A stretch of 64,000 nt of DNA, from contig NZ_JAJHNP010000021.1 in the NCBI RefSeq assembly GCF_020819595.1, positions 62,001 to 126,000 of the forward strand. Reading direction: 5' to 3'. The stretch is from Streptomyces barringtoniae (GTDB taxonomy: Bacteria; Actinomycetota; Actinomycetes; Streptomycetales; Streptomycetaceae). Of this stretch, positions 15,454 to 23,969 are shown one piece after another. The first letter of the stretch is position 1. Every line of letters starts with the position of its first letter. Under the pieces are notes generated by a model that saw only the letters and a list, made by a program, of their open reading frames with translations, made no database searches and was not told the origin of the DNA. The translations under genes were made by a program, and so were the position numbers.

Positions 15454-18400
15454 ATGACGCGAGCCGAGCAGCCTACGGCCCCCACCGCAGCCCCGGACGA
15501 CGCCCTGGTCGCGGACTCCCGCGAGCGCGCCGTCCGTTCCCTGCTGCGCCGACCGCAGCTGAGGCGCCTGTGGAGCGCGCAGCTGGTGAGTGGTGTCGGC
15601 GACACCCTCGCCCTCCTCGTCCTGGTCGTCCTCGCCCTTCAGGCGGCGATCGGCCAGGGCGCGTTCGGCGGTGGGTACCGGGGTGTGGCGTTCGCAGTGG
15701 CGATGGTCTTCGCGGCGCGCGTCCTCGCCGCGCTGCTGTTCGGCGCGGTCCTCCTCGGCCCGCTGACCACGCTCACCGCCCAGGAGGGCCCGCTCGACCG
15801 CCGTTGGACCATGGTCGGCGCCGACGGCGTGCGCGCCGCGCTGCTGATCGTCGCGCCCCTGTGGATCGACTGGACCCCGGACAACGCGCTGGCCGTCCTG
15901 CTGGTCACTGCCTTCGTCACCGGCGTCGCCGAGCGCCTGTGGACGGTGTGCCGGGAGAGCGCCGCCCCGGCCCTGCTGCCGGGCCCGCCCCCGGAGGGCG
16001 CCACCGTACGGCCGCTTCCGGACCACATGGACGCCCTGCGCCGCCTCTCGCTGCGCACCACCTTCCTGGCCGTCCCGCTGGCGGCCGCCGCGCTGGTCGT
16101 GGCCGGCCTGCTCAACAACCTGCTGGGCACCGGCGTCGCCTGGTTCGACCAGCACCAAGCGGCCCTCGCCTCGTACGTGGCGGCCGGCCTGTTCGCCGCC
16201 TCCCTGTCCGTGCTGACCTTCCTGGAGCTGCCCGAGGTCCGCACCCCCCGAGCGCGCTCCCCGCTGGAGGGCCTGCGCCGCCCGCGCACCGGCACCGGTG
16301 TCGACAAGGGCCGCACGGGCGCGATCCCGCTGCTCGTCCCGGCTTGCGCGGCCGTGGCCGGGGCCATCGCGGCGGCCGTCGCGGTGTGCGTGCTGCACGC
16401 CACCGACCTGGGCGGCGGCCCGGTCCTGTACGGCCTGCTGGTGCTCGGCCTGACCGGCGGTGTCGCGGTCGGCATCCGTACGGCGCCCGCGCTGCTGCCC
16501 TCGCTCTCGCGCCGTCGGCTGCTCGCCCTCGCGATCGCCTTCACCGGCATCGCCCTGCTGGCCGCCGGGCTGGTCCCGGACGTCACCACGGTGCTGCTGA
16601 TCGTCACCCTGGCCGGTGTCACCGCGGGGGTGGCCGCGAACACCGGGCACGCCCTGCTCGACCAGGAGACCGAGGACTACCGCCGGGCGCGCGTCACCGA
16701 GCACCTGCACGCGGTCGTCCGGGTCTTCATAGCGCTCGGCGCCCTGATCGCGCCCGTCGTCGCCGGGCTCATCGGCCGGCACCGGCTGGAGAACGGCAAG
16801 TTCGTCTTCGCGCACGGCGGCGCCTCCTTCACGCTCATGCTGGTCGGCGCGCTGCTGCTGCCGGTCGCGGCCCTGGTGCTCGCCAAGGTCGACGACCGCT
16901 CCGGCATCCCGCTGCGCCAGGACCTCAAGGACGCGCTGCTCGGCGGCGACGACCCGGTCGAGGCACCGGCGTCGGGCGGCTTCTTCATCGCCCTGGAGGG
17001 CGGCGACGGCGCCGGCAAGTCCACCCAGGCCGAGGCCCTCGCCGAGTGGATCCGCGGCAAGGGCCACGAGGTCGTGCTCACCCGCGAGCCGGGGGCCACG
17101 CCCGTCGGCAAGCGGCTGCGCTCGATCCTGCTGGACGTCTCCTCGGCGGGCCTGTCCCACCGCGCGGAGGCGCTGCTGTACGCCGCCGACCGGGCCGAGC
17201 ACGTGGACACCGTCGTACGGCCCGCCCTGGAGCGCGGCGCGGTGGTCATCTCCGACCGCTACATCGACTCGTCGGTCGCCTACCAGGGCGCCGGCCGCGA
17301 TCTGTCCCCGACCGAGATCGCCCGTATCAACCGCTGGGCGACCAACGGGCTCGTCCCGCACCTCACCGTCCTGCTGGACGTCTCCCCGGAGACCGCCCGG
17401 GAGCGGTTCACCGAGGCGCCGGACCGGCTGGAGTCGGAGCCGGCGGAGTTCCACGCACGCGTGCGGTCCGGGTTCCTCACGCTGGCCGCCGCAGACCCCG
17501 GCCGCTACCTGGTCGTGGACGCCGGTCAGGAGCCCGAGGCCGTCACGACGGTGATCCGGCACCGGCTCGACACCGTGCTGCCCCTGTCCGAGGCCGAGAT
17601 CAAGGCCCAGGAGGAGGCGCGGAAGAAGGCCGAGGAGGAGGCCCGCCGCAAGGCCGAGGAAGAGGCCGCGCGCAAGGCCGAGGAGGAGCGCCTGGAGCGC
17701 GAGCGCCAGGAGGAGCTGGCCCGGCTGCGCGCCGAGGAGGAGGAGCGCAAGCGCCGCGAGCTGGAGGAGGCGCAGCGCCGCGAGGCCGAACGGCAGGCCG
17801 AGGAGGCCCGGCAGCGGGCGGCGGAGGCGGCCCGGCGCGCGGAGGAGGAGCGGCAGCGCCTCCTCGCCGAGGAGAAGGCCCGCGCCGAGGAGGAGGCCCG
17901 CCGCAGGGCCGAGGAGGAGCGGCGCCGCAGGCAGGCCGAGGAGGAGGCCCGGCTGCGCGCCGAGGAGGAGGCCCGGCAGGCCCGGCTGCGCGCGGAAGAG
18001 GAAGCGCGGCGTCTGGAGCAGCAGCGCAAGGCCGAGGAGGCGCTGCTGCGCGCCGAGGAGGCCCGAAGGCAGGCGGCCGAGGCAGCGGCGGCGGCCGACA
18101 CGGCGGCCCGCCGGTCCAGCACGCCCCTGCCGGCCGCGCCGGGTCCGGCCCCGGACGTGGCGACGGTTCCCACTCCGGCGGTGTCTCCGCACCGGGGCGA
18201 GCCGGGCACGCGCGAGCCGGGCACGGACGAGACGGCGGTGCTGCGTCCGGTGCGCGAGGAGCGGGGCGACTCCGCCGAGAACGCCAAGGGCGCCAAGGAC
18301 GCCAGGGCTCACGACGCCTCCCACCCGGACTCCGAGGTGACCGCCGAGCTGCCGCAGCCTCCGGAGGCTCCGGGCGCCGCGGACGAGACGGCGGTGCTGC

Positions 18401-18765
18401 CCCAGGTTCCGGGTGCGGCGGACGAGACGGCGGTGCTGCCGCCGGTGGTTCCGGGTGCGGCGGACGAGACGGCCGTACTGCCGCCCGTGCGGGACGACGG
18501 ACCGGTGGACCGGCTGCCGTCCGGCTTCTTCCGGGACGAGCGGTCCGCCGCGGGCCCCGACGGCACCGAGGACCGTACACGCGAGATGCCGCAGATCGAC
18601 GCCGACGGCGCCCCTCGCCGCCGGCCGCGTCCCGACTGGGCCGAGGAGACCCCGCTGGACGACCTGCCGTCGCTGGCGGACGAACTGCTGGGGTCGTACG
18701 ACGAGCGGCAGGCCGGCGACCACGACGAGGAGCAGGGCCGCAGGGGCCGGGGCCGGCGCGGCTGA
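15454..18765 (+). CDS. tmk: Thymidylate kinase fused to an MFS-like membrane domain and coiled-coil tail
   Basis: The 1103-residue protein makes dTDP from dTMP with its central kinase domain (about residues 507-714). The kinase has P-loop EGGDGAGKST at 515-524, REPGATPVGKRLR, and SDRYIDSSVAYQGAG. Before it lie about 500 residues with roughly a dozen hydrophobic segments resembling an MFS transporter. After it come ~170 residues of Glu/Ala/Arg coiled coil (715-884) and an acidic Pro-rich tail with four DETAVL repeats. Ordinary Tmk has about 210 residues. The fusion is known to me from other streptomycetes, so it is not an assembly artefact. The ATG at 15454 gives a normal N-terminus. Confidence 0.92.
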   Translation: MTRAEQPTAPTAAPDDALVADSRERAVRSLLRRPQLRRLWSAQLVSGVGDTLALLVLVVLALQAAIGQGAFGGGYRGVAFAVAMVFAARVLAALLFGAVLLGPLTTLTAQEGPLDRRWTMVGADGVRAALLIVAPLWIDWTPDNALAVLLVTAFVTGVAERLWTVCRESAAPALLPGPPPEGATVRPLPDHMDALRRLSLRTTFLAVPLAAAALVVAGLLNNLLGTGVAWFDQHQAALASYVAAGLFAASLSVLTFLELPEVRTPRARSPLEGLRRPRTGTGVDKGRTGAIPLLVPACAAVAGAIAAAVAVCVLHATDLGGGPVLYGLLVLGLTGGVAVGIRTAPALLPSLSRRRLLALAIAFTGIALLAAGLVPDVTTVLLIVTLAGVTAGVAANTGHALLDQETEDYRRARVTEHLHAVVRVFIALGALIAPVVAGLIGRHRLENGKFVFAHGGASFTLMLVGALLLPVAALVLAKVDDRSGIPLRQDLKDALLGGDDPVEAPASGGFFIALEGGDGAGKSTQAEALAEWIRGKGHEVVLTREPGATPVGKRLRSILLDVSSAGLSHRAEALLYAADRAEHVDTVVRPALERGAVVISDRYIDSSVAYQGAGRDLSPTEIARINRWATNGLVPHLTVLLDVSPETARERFTEAPDRLESEPAEFHARVRSGFLTLAAADPGRYLVVDAGQEPEAVTTVIRHRLDTVLPLSEAEIKAQEEARKKAEEEARRKAEEEAARKAEEERLERERQEELARLRAEEEERKRRELEEAQRREAERQAEEARQRAAEAARRAEEERQRLLAEEKARAEEEARRRAEEERRRRQAEEEARLRAEEEARQARLRAEEEARRLEQQRKAEEALLRAEEARRQAAEAAAAADTAARRSSTPLPAAPGPAPDVATVPTPAVSPHRGEPGTREPGTDETAVLRPVREERGDSAENAKGAKDARAHDASHPDSEVTAELPQPPEAPGAADETAVLPQVPGAADETAVLPPVVPGAADETAVLPPVRDDGPVDRLPSGFFRDERSAAGPDGTEDRTREMPQIDADGAPRRRPRPDWAEETPLDDLPSLADELLGSYDERQAGDHDEEQGRRGRGRRG

Positions 18766-18935
18766 CGTCCGGTACGCCCGGTGCGGCGGACAGAGGGGCG
18801 GCGTGGGTCGTGCACCGGCCGGCGCCGCCCTCGCCGTTCCCACCGTCCGTCGACGCGCACGCGGACCGCGTTGTCAGTGCCCACCCGCACAATGGATTCC
18901 AGTACGCGGAGAGTGACGGAAGGGCGGCGTGACCC

Positions 18936-20141
18936 ATGACCGTATGGGACGACCTCGTCGGGCAGGAGAAGGTGAGCGCGGTGCTCGACGCGGCCGCGCG
19001 GGACGCCGACGCCCTCGTCACGGCCGCCGCGGCCGACGAGCCGCTGCCCGAGGCGTCGAAGATGACGCACGCCTGGCTGTTCACGGGCCCGCCCGGAGCG
19101 GGCCGGAACCAGGCGGCCAGGGCCTTCGCCGCGGCCCTGCAGTGCGTCAGCCCCGACCGCGCCCTCGGCGGAACCCCCGGCTGCGGCTTCTGCGACGGCT
19201 GCCACACCGCGCTGCTCGGCACCCACGCGGATGTCACCACGGTGGCCGCGGTGGGCTCCGAGATCCTGGTGAGGGACATGCGGGACACGGTCCGCAAGTC
19301 GTTCACCGCCCCGGCGAACGGCCGCTGGCAGATCATCCTGGTCGAGGACGCCGAGCGGCTGAACGAGAAGTCGGCCAACGCCGTCCTCAAGGCGGTGGAG
19401 GAACCCGCCCCCCGTACGGTCTGGCTGCTGTGCGCCCCCTCCATCGAGGACGTCCTGCCGACGATCCGCTCCCGCTGCCGCCACCTGAACCTGCGCACGC
19501 CGTCCGTGGACGCGGTCGCCGACATGCTCGTCCGGCGCGACGGCATCCAACCCGAGGTCGCGGCGGCCGCCGCCCGCGCCACCCAGGGACACGTCGACCG
19601 CGCCCGGCGCCTGGCCACCGATTCGGCGGCCCGCGAGCGCCGCGCGGCCGTCCTCAGGCTGCCCCTGCGCCTCGACGAGGTGGGCGCCTGCCTCAGGGCC
19701 GCCCAGGAACTGGTCGACGCGGCCGCAGAGGACGCCAAGCAGCTCGCCGAGGAGATGGACGGCAAGGAGACCGAGGAGCTGAAGGCGGCGCTGGGCGCTG
19801 CCCAGGGCGGCCGGCTGCCGCGCGGTACGGCGGGCGTGATGAAGGACCTCGAGGACATGCAGAAGCGCCGCAGAACCCGCACGCAGCGCGACAGCCTGGA
19901 CATCGCCCTCGGCGACCTCACCGCCTTCTACCGCGACGTCCTCGCCCTCCAGCTCGGCTCCCGCGTGGCGATCGCCAACGGCGACGCCGAGGACGCCCTG
20001 GAGCGGCTGGCCCGCGGCAGCACCGCGGAGTCCACACTGCGCCGCATCGAGGCGATCGCCGCCTGCCGCGAGGCCCTCGACCGCAACGTGGCCCCGCTGC
20101 TGGCGGTGGAGGCGATGACGATGGCGCTGAGGGCGGGCTGA
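18936..20141 (+). CDS. holB: DNA polymerase III subunit delta'
   Basis: The 401-residue AAA+ clamp-loader subunit has FTGPPGAGRNQAARAF, a P-loop in which the usual Lys-Thr is Arg-Asn, as expected for delta' subunits that do not hydrolyse ATP. Zinc cysteines follow (ALQCVSP, GCGFCDGC), then SRCRHLNLRTPS near the sensor region. It lies 170 bp downstream of tmk, the usual tmk-holB order in Gram-positive bacteria. The ATG at 18936 directly precedes the conserved TVWDDLVGQ. Confidence 0.93.
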   Translation: MTVWDDLVGQEKVSAVLDAAARDADALVTAAAADEPLPEASKMTHAWLFTGPPGAGRNQAARAFAAALQCVSPDRALGGTPGCGFCDGCHTALLGTHADVTTVAAVGSEILVRDMRDTVRKSFTAPANGRWQIILVEDAERLNEKSANAVLKAVEEPAPRTVWLLCAPSIEDVLPTIRSRCRHLNLRTPSVDAVADMLVRRDGIQPEVAAAAARATQGHVDRARRLATDSAARERRAAVLRLPLRLDEVGACLRAAQELVDAAAEDAKQLAEEMDGKETEELKAALGAAQGGRLPRGTAGVMKDLEDMQKRRRTRTQRDSLDIALGDLTAFYRDVLALQLGSRVAIANGDAEDALERLARGSTAESTLRRIEAIAACREALDRNVAPLLAVEAMTMALRAG

Positions 20142-20283
20142 GCGGCGCGGGCGGACCCGGGACACCGAAGCGGGAGGCCGACCGACGATGTCACAGGTAA
20201 GAAGCCGCCGCCGTTGTCCCTCGTACGAGGCCACAATGCGCACGCATCGCGTCCGTGTCATCGCACAGCGTTACGCTCGCCTG

Positions 20284-21888
20284 ATGCACACCAGGCCCTC
20301 CCTCCGCCGGACCCGGGGCGCCCGCACCCGGACGACGGCCCGCCTCACGGCCGCCCTGTTCACGGCCGCCACCCTGCTCGTGTCCGCCTGCTCCTCCGGG
20401 AGCTCCACCACGTCGGCGGGGGGTGGGGTGGACGCGGTGCTGGCCGCGCTGCCGCGTGCGACGCCGTCGACGCTGTCGGCGTACTACTCACAGCGCTTGC
20501 ACTGGCGCGGCTGCAGTGTCTCCGGTTTCCAGTGCGCGACGATGAAGGCCCCGCTGGACTACGCCGACCCCGGCGCGGGCGACGTCCGGCTGGCCGTGGC
20601 CCGCAAGCTCGCCACCGGCAAGGGCAAGCCGCTCGGTTCGCTGCTGGTCAACCCGGGCGGCCCAGGCGGCTCGGCGGTGGGCTACCTCCAGAGCTACGCG
20701 GGCATCGGCTACCCGGCCGACGTCCGTGCCCACTACGACATGGTCGCGGTGGACCCGCGGGGCGTCGCCGGAAGCGAGCCCGTGGAGTGCCTCGACGGCC
20801 ACCGGATGGACACGTACGCGCAGACGGACCTGACCCCCGACGACCAGCAGGAGCGGAACGCGCTGGTCACGGCGGACAGGAAGTTCGCGGAGAGCTGCGG
20901 GGCGCACTCGGCGCGGCTGCTGAGGCACGTGTCCACCGTCGAGGCGGCGCGCGACATGGACATCCTTCGGGCAGCGCTGGGTGATCCGAAACTCAACTAC
21001 GTGGGGGCGTCGTACGGCACGTTCCTCGGGGCGACGTACGCGGGCCTGTTCCCGGACCGGGTCGGCCGGATGGTCCTGGACGGCGCGATGGACCCGTCCC
21101 TGGACGCCCTGCAGATGAACCTGGACCAGACGGCCGGCTTCGAGACGGCCTTCCAGGCGTTCGCGAAGGACTGCGTACGGCACTCCGACTGCCCGCTCGG
21201 CAGCAGGAGCACCACGCCGGCGCAGGTCGGGGACCACCTCAGGGCGTTCTTCCGGAAGCTGGACGCGCACCCCATCCCGGCGGGCGACGCGGACGGCCGC
21301 AAGCTCGGCGAGGCGCTGGCCACGACCGGGGTGATCGCGGCGATGTACGACCAGGGCACGTGGGAGCAGCTGCGCGAGGCGCTGACCTCGGCGATGAAGC
21401 AGAACGACGGCGCCGGCCTGCTCGCGCTCTCCGACAGCTACTACGAGCGGGACGCCAGCGGTCACTACAGCAACCTGATGATGGCCAACGCGGCCGTGAA
21501 CTGCCTGGACCTGCCGTCGGCCTTCACCGGCCCCGAGCAGGTCGAGAAGGCGCTGCCCACCTTCGAGAAGGCATCCCCGGTCTTCGGTGACGCCCTGGCC
21601 TGGGCCTCGCTGAACTGCGCGTACTGGCCGGTGAAGGCCACGGGCGAGCCGCATCGCATCGAGGCGAAGGGCGCGGCGCCGATCGTGGTGGTCGGCACCA
21701 CCCGCGACCCCGCGACCCCCTACCACTGGGCCCAGTCCCTGGCCCGCCAGCTCTCCTCGGGCCGCCTCCTGACGTACGTCGGCGACGGCCACACCGCCTA
21801 CGGCCGCGGCAGCACCTGCATCGACACGGCGATCAACACCTACCTGCTCGGCGGCCCCCCGCCGATCGGGGGAAAGCGCTGCTCATAG
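20284..21888 (+). CDS. Secreted tripeptidyl-aminopeptidase-like alpha/beta hydrolase (lipoprotein)
   Basis: The 534-residue protein (from ATG 20284) has a twin-arginine-rich start, a hydrophobic stretch and lipobox VSAC, so it should be a lipid-anchored extracellular enzyme. The catalytic Ser is in VGASYGTFLG, the Asp in TTRDPATP, and the His in GDGHTAYG, followed by the family's C-terminal TAP-like segment (SGRLLTYV to the final GGKRCS). Streptomyces relatives release tripeptides from protein N-termini. Longer starts at ATG 20236 or 20188 are possible, and 20188 has GGGAGG upstream. A hairpin follows at 21901. Confidence 0.87.
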   Translation: MHTRPSLRRTRGARTRTTARLTAALFTAATLLVSACSSGSSTTSAGGGVDAVLAALPRATPSTLSAYYSQRLHWRGCSVSGFQCATMKAPLDYADPGAGDVRLAVARKLATGKGKPLGSLLVNPGGPGGSAVGYLQSYAGIGYPADVRAHYDMVAVDPRGVAGSEPVECLDGHRMDTYAQTDLTPDDQQERNALVTADRKFAESCGAHSARLLRHVSTVEAARDMDILRAALGDPKLNYVGASYGTFLGATYAGLFPDRVGRMVLDGAMDPSLDALQMNLDQTAGFETAFQAFAKDCVRHSDCPLGSRSTTPAQVGDHLRAFFRKLDAHPIPAGDADGRKLGEALATTGVIAAMYDQGTWEQLREALTSAMKQNDGAGLLALSDSYYERDASGHYSNLMMANAAVNCLDLPSAFTGPEQVEKALPTFEKASPVFGDALAWASLNCAYWPVKATGEPHRIEAKGAAPIVVVGTTRDPATPYHWAQSLARQLSSGRLLTYVGDGHTAYGRGSTCIDTAINTYLLGGPPPIGGKRCS

Positions 21889-21900
21889 CCCCTGTGCCCC

Positions 21901-21925
21901 GCCCCGGAGCCCTCGCCTCCGGGGC
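21901..21925 (+). terminator. Hairpin after the peptidase gene
   Basis: A 9-bp perfect stem (GCCCCGGAG / CTCCGGGGC) with a seven-base loop lies 12 bp after the stop codon. Confidence 0.65.
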
Positions 21926-21996
21926 ATGGTCGGAGCACCCCCGGAAACTGTGTAGACTTACCGACGTTGCCGATCGCACCATAGTGCGGACGGCGC

Positions 21997-22073
21997 GCCG
22001 CCTTAGCTCAGATGGCCAGAGCAACGCACTCGTAATGCGTAGGTCTCGGGTTCGAATCCCGAAGGCGGCTCCA
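21997..22073 (+). tRNA. tRNA-Thr (anticodon CGT)
   Basis: Acceptor arms GCCGCCT (21997-22003) and AGGCGGC (22063-22069) pair perfectly. The anticodon stem ACGCA/TGCGT (22024-22028, 22036-22040) holds loop CTCGTAA with anticodon CGT at 22031-22033. The T arm is CGGGTTCGAATCCCG. Discriminator T22070 is followed by an encoded CCA. It reads ACG codons, which are frequent in this genome. TAGACT at 21953 is a possible -10. Confidence 0.98.
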
Positions 22074-22077
22074 CCGG

Positions 22078-22116
22078 AACCCCAGGTCAGATGTCAGCTG
22101 GCCTGGGGTTTTCTCT
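22078..22116 (+). terminator. Terminator of the tRNA-Thr gene
   Basis: A long stem (AACCCCAGG / CCTGGGGTT, extended inward by TCAG / CTGG with one wobble pair) is followed by TTTTCTC. It starts five bases after the encoded CCA. Confidence 0.85.
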
Positions 22117-22279
22117 GTTCTGGCCCCGATCGTCCAACGCCCGGACAAAACCGCAGCAAAGGGGCCGCAAAGTGAATCGGGGTCGGGTGAACCCGCAGAC
22201 CTGAGGCAACATCTTGGTGAACGGTGGGCACTCAGCGGTCAGGGCGCGGTGCCGCCGTCGGCCGGATGGGGTGAGGGAC

Positions 22280-23173
22280 GTGGTGGAGCCGAGGATCGCC
22301 GTCGCCGTGGTGACCATGGGCAACCGGCCCGCCGAGGTCGACGCCCTGCTGGAGTCCGTGGCCAAACAGGACCTCGCCCCCGCCCGCATCGTGATCGTCG
22401 GCAACGGCTGCCGGCTGCCCGAGTTCGCCCGCCGGCTCTCCCTGCCCGGCGAGGTCACCACCATCGACGTGGAGGAGAACCTCGGCTGCCCGGGCGGCCG
22501 CAACGTCGCCCTCGCCCGCCTGCGGGAGTACGGCGACGTCGACGTCGTCGTGGAACTGGACGACGACGGCCTGCTCGTCGACGCCGACGTGCTGCGCCGC
22601 GTACGGGACCTGTACGCCGCCGACCCGCGCCTCGGCATCGTCGGCTTCCGCATCGCCGACGAGCACGGCGAGACCCAGCAGCGGCACGTGCCCCGCGTGG
22701 GCAAGTCCGATCCGATGCGCGGGGGTCATGTCACCGGGTTCCTCGGCGGCGGGCACGCCCTGCGCATGGCGATGCTGGCCGAGACGGGGGACTGGCCCGC
22801 CGAGTTCTTCTTCGCGCACGAGGAGACCGACCTCGCCTGGCGCGCCGCCGACGCCGGCTGGCAGATCCTCTACGCCCCCGAGCTGCTGCTCCAGCACCCC
22901 AAGACCTCGCCGGCCCGGCACGCCATCTACTACCGCGTCAACGCCCGCAACCGCGTCTGGCTCGTCCGGCGCCGGCTGCCGTTGCCGCTCATCCCCGTGC
23001 ACCTCGGGGTGTGGACGCTGCTCACCCTCGCCCGCACGCGCTCCCTGGCGGGGCTGAAGGCGTGGTTCGGCGGGTTCGTGGAAGGGCTGCGGAAACCGGC
23101 CGGTGAGCGCCGGCCCATGCACTGGCGCACGGTGTGGCGACTCACTCGGCTGGGACGCCCGCCGGTGATCTGA
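22280..23173 (+). CDS. Family 2 glycosyltransferase
   Basis: The 297-residue product has a GT-A fold: IAVAVVTMGNRPAEVDALLESV at the start, NLGCPGGRNVALAR, and the metal-binding acidic run VVELDDDGLLVDAD. Further in are GHVTGFLGGGHALR and FFFAHEETDLAWRA (acceptor region, ED/ET motif), then a C-terminal basic segment. It resembles rhamnosyl- or other sugar transferases acting on cell-surface glycans; donor and acceptor are unknown. The start is uncertain between GTG 22271, 22280 and 22283; GAGGGA at 22273 favours the later ones. Confidence 0.85.
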   Translation: MVEPRIAVAVVTMGNRPAEVDALLESVAKQDLAPARIVIVGNGCRLPEFARRLSLPGEVTTIDVEENLGCPGGRNVALARLREYGDVDVVVELDDDGLLVDADVLRRVRDLYAADPRLGIVGFRIADEHGETQQRHVPRVGKSDPMRGGHVTGFLGGGHALRMAMLAETGDWPAEFFFAHEETDLAWRAADAGWQILYAPELLLQHPKTSPARHAIYYRVNARNRVWLVRRRLPLPLIPVHLGVWTLLTLARTRSLAGLKAWFGGFVEGLRKPAGERRPMHWRTVWRLTRLGRPPVI

Positions 23174-23187
23174 GCGGGGCCTTCGCG

Positions 23188-23251
23188 GGTGGGTTGAGGT
23201 GCGGGGCGCCTGGCGGTGGGCCAGGGTGCCTGGCGGTGGGTTGAGGTGCGG
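23188..23251. repeat. Direct repeats after the glycosyltransferase gene
   Basis: GGTGGGTTGAGGTGCGG occurs at 23188-23204 and 23235-23251, and GCCTGGCGGTGGG occurs twice between them (23208-23220, 23228-23240). Period and sequence are irregular, suggesting slippage-derived non-coding DNA. Confidence 0.8.
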
Positions 23252-23721
23252 TGGCCTTGTCGGGGGCTGGGCTCGCCGCTAGCGGCAGGGGCCCGGGGCT
23301 TTCGTCGGCGGGTGGGTTCGATCGCCGGCAGGGGCCTGGGGTAGGAGCCACCGTCGCTGGGCCGGGCTCGGTTCTTCTGCATGGATCTCAGGCTGGCGGC
23401 CTTTGTCCGTGGCTGAGGCCCGGACTTCGGTGAGGAGCTGAGGTTCGGGGCCCTCGTCGGTCGGCCGGTGTGCGGGGCCTTGTCGGCGGCCTGGGTTCGT
23501 CGTCTCCGCAGTGATGTTGATGGGGAGCCGGGGCGCGGGTGCCTGCGCCGATCGCTTGGCCGACGGGGACGAGGAACGGGACGGGGCCCCGGGCGTTCAC
23601 CTCCGCCGACCGGGGCCCCTTGCGTCCCCGGACCCGGCCTACGGCGACACTCCCCCGAGTTACGCGACATACGCGCGCGCCGTCGGGCCAGATCCGATGG
23701 AAATGATCACATCAGGATTCA

Positions 23722-23754
23722 CCAACGGATCGCTAACATGTGGCCAACGGTTCG
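23722..23754 (+). promoter_or_regulatory. 22-bp-spaced direct repeats, candidate SARP operator
   Basis: CCAACGGATCG (23722-23732) and CCAACGGTTCG (23744-23754) differ at one base and are spaced 22 bp, two helical turns. SARP regulators are known to bind direct repeats spaced in multiples of 11 bp. The site is about 215 bp before the SARP start. Confidence 0.4.
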
Positions 23755-23969
23755 TCGGCAGACGGCGGATCCGCTGGCTGGAATTCGCCGACGGTATCCG
23801 AAACAGGCCGTCGGACAGGCTGATCCGGGGCCAGTCCGGGGCAGGTCCGGTCGGCAGGAGGTGGCGGGAAACCGTTGTGGACAGAGCGGAATTCCGCCAG
23901 GGAACGGCGGGCGCAGGCTCGTCGCGGAGTACGGTCGACCCCGACCGCGCAGGAAGACGGTGGAGCGGC

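Larger units (their letters stand above)
23174..23969. other. Long intergenic region upstream of the SARP gene
   Basis: No gene is supported in these 796 bp. The left half (23188-23460) is G/T-rich with direct repeats. The right half contains a lower-GC patch (23690-23760) with two 11-bp direct repeats spaced 22 bp, a plausible control region for the large regulator downstream. Reading frames spanning it on either strand are Pro/Arg-rich with no motif. Confidence 0.6.

Noticed and set aside
15379..18843. Long minus-strand open frame across tmk
   Set aside because: Antisense to the tmk fusion and its repetitive tail; composition is dominated by Leu, Gly, Arg and Gln with no start signal.
18936..20141. 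Broken P-loop in the delta-prime subunit as a sign of a pseudogene
   Set aside because: Loss of the ATP-binding Lys is normal for delta' and the reading frame and zinc cysteines are intact.
21997..22116. Integration site of a mobile element at the tRNA-Thr 3' end
   Set aside because: No second copy of the tRNA 3' end, no integrase, and the downstream gene is an ordinary glycosyltransferase.
22930..23670. 246-codon minus-strand frame over the gap before the SARP gene
   Set aside because: Pro/Arg/Ser low-complexity, overlaps the glycosyltransferase gene and direct repeats, and has no ribosome-binding site or family resemblance.
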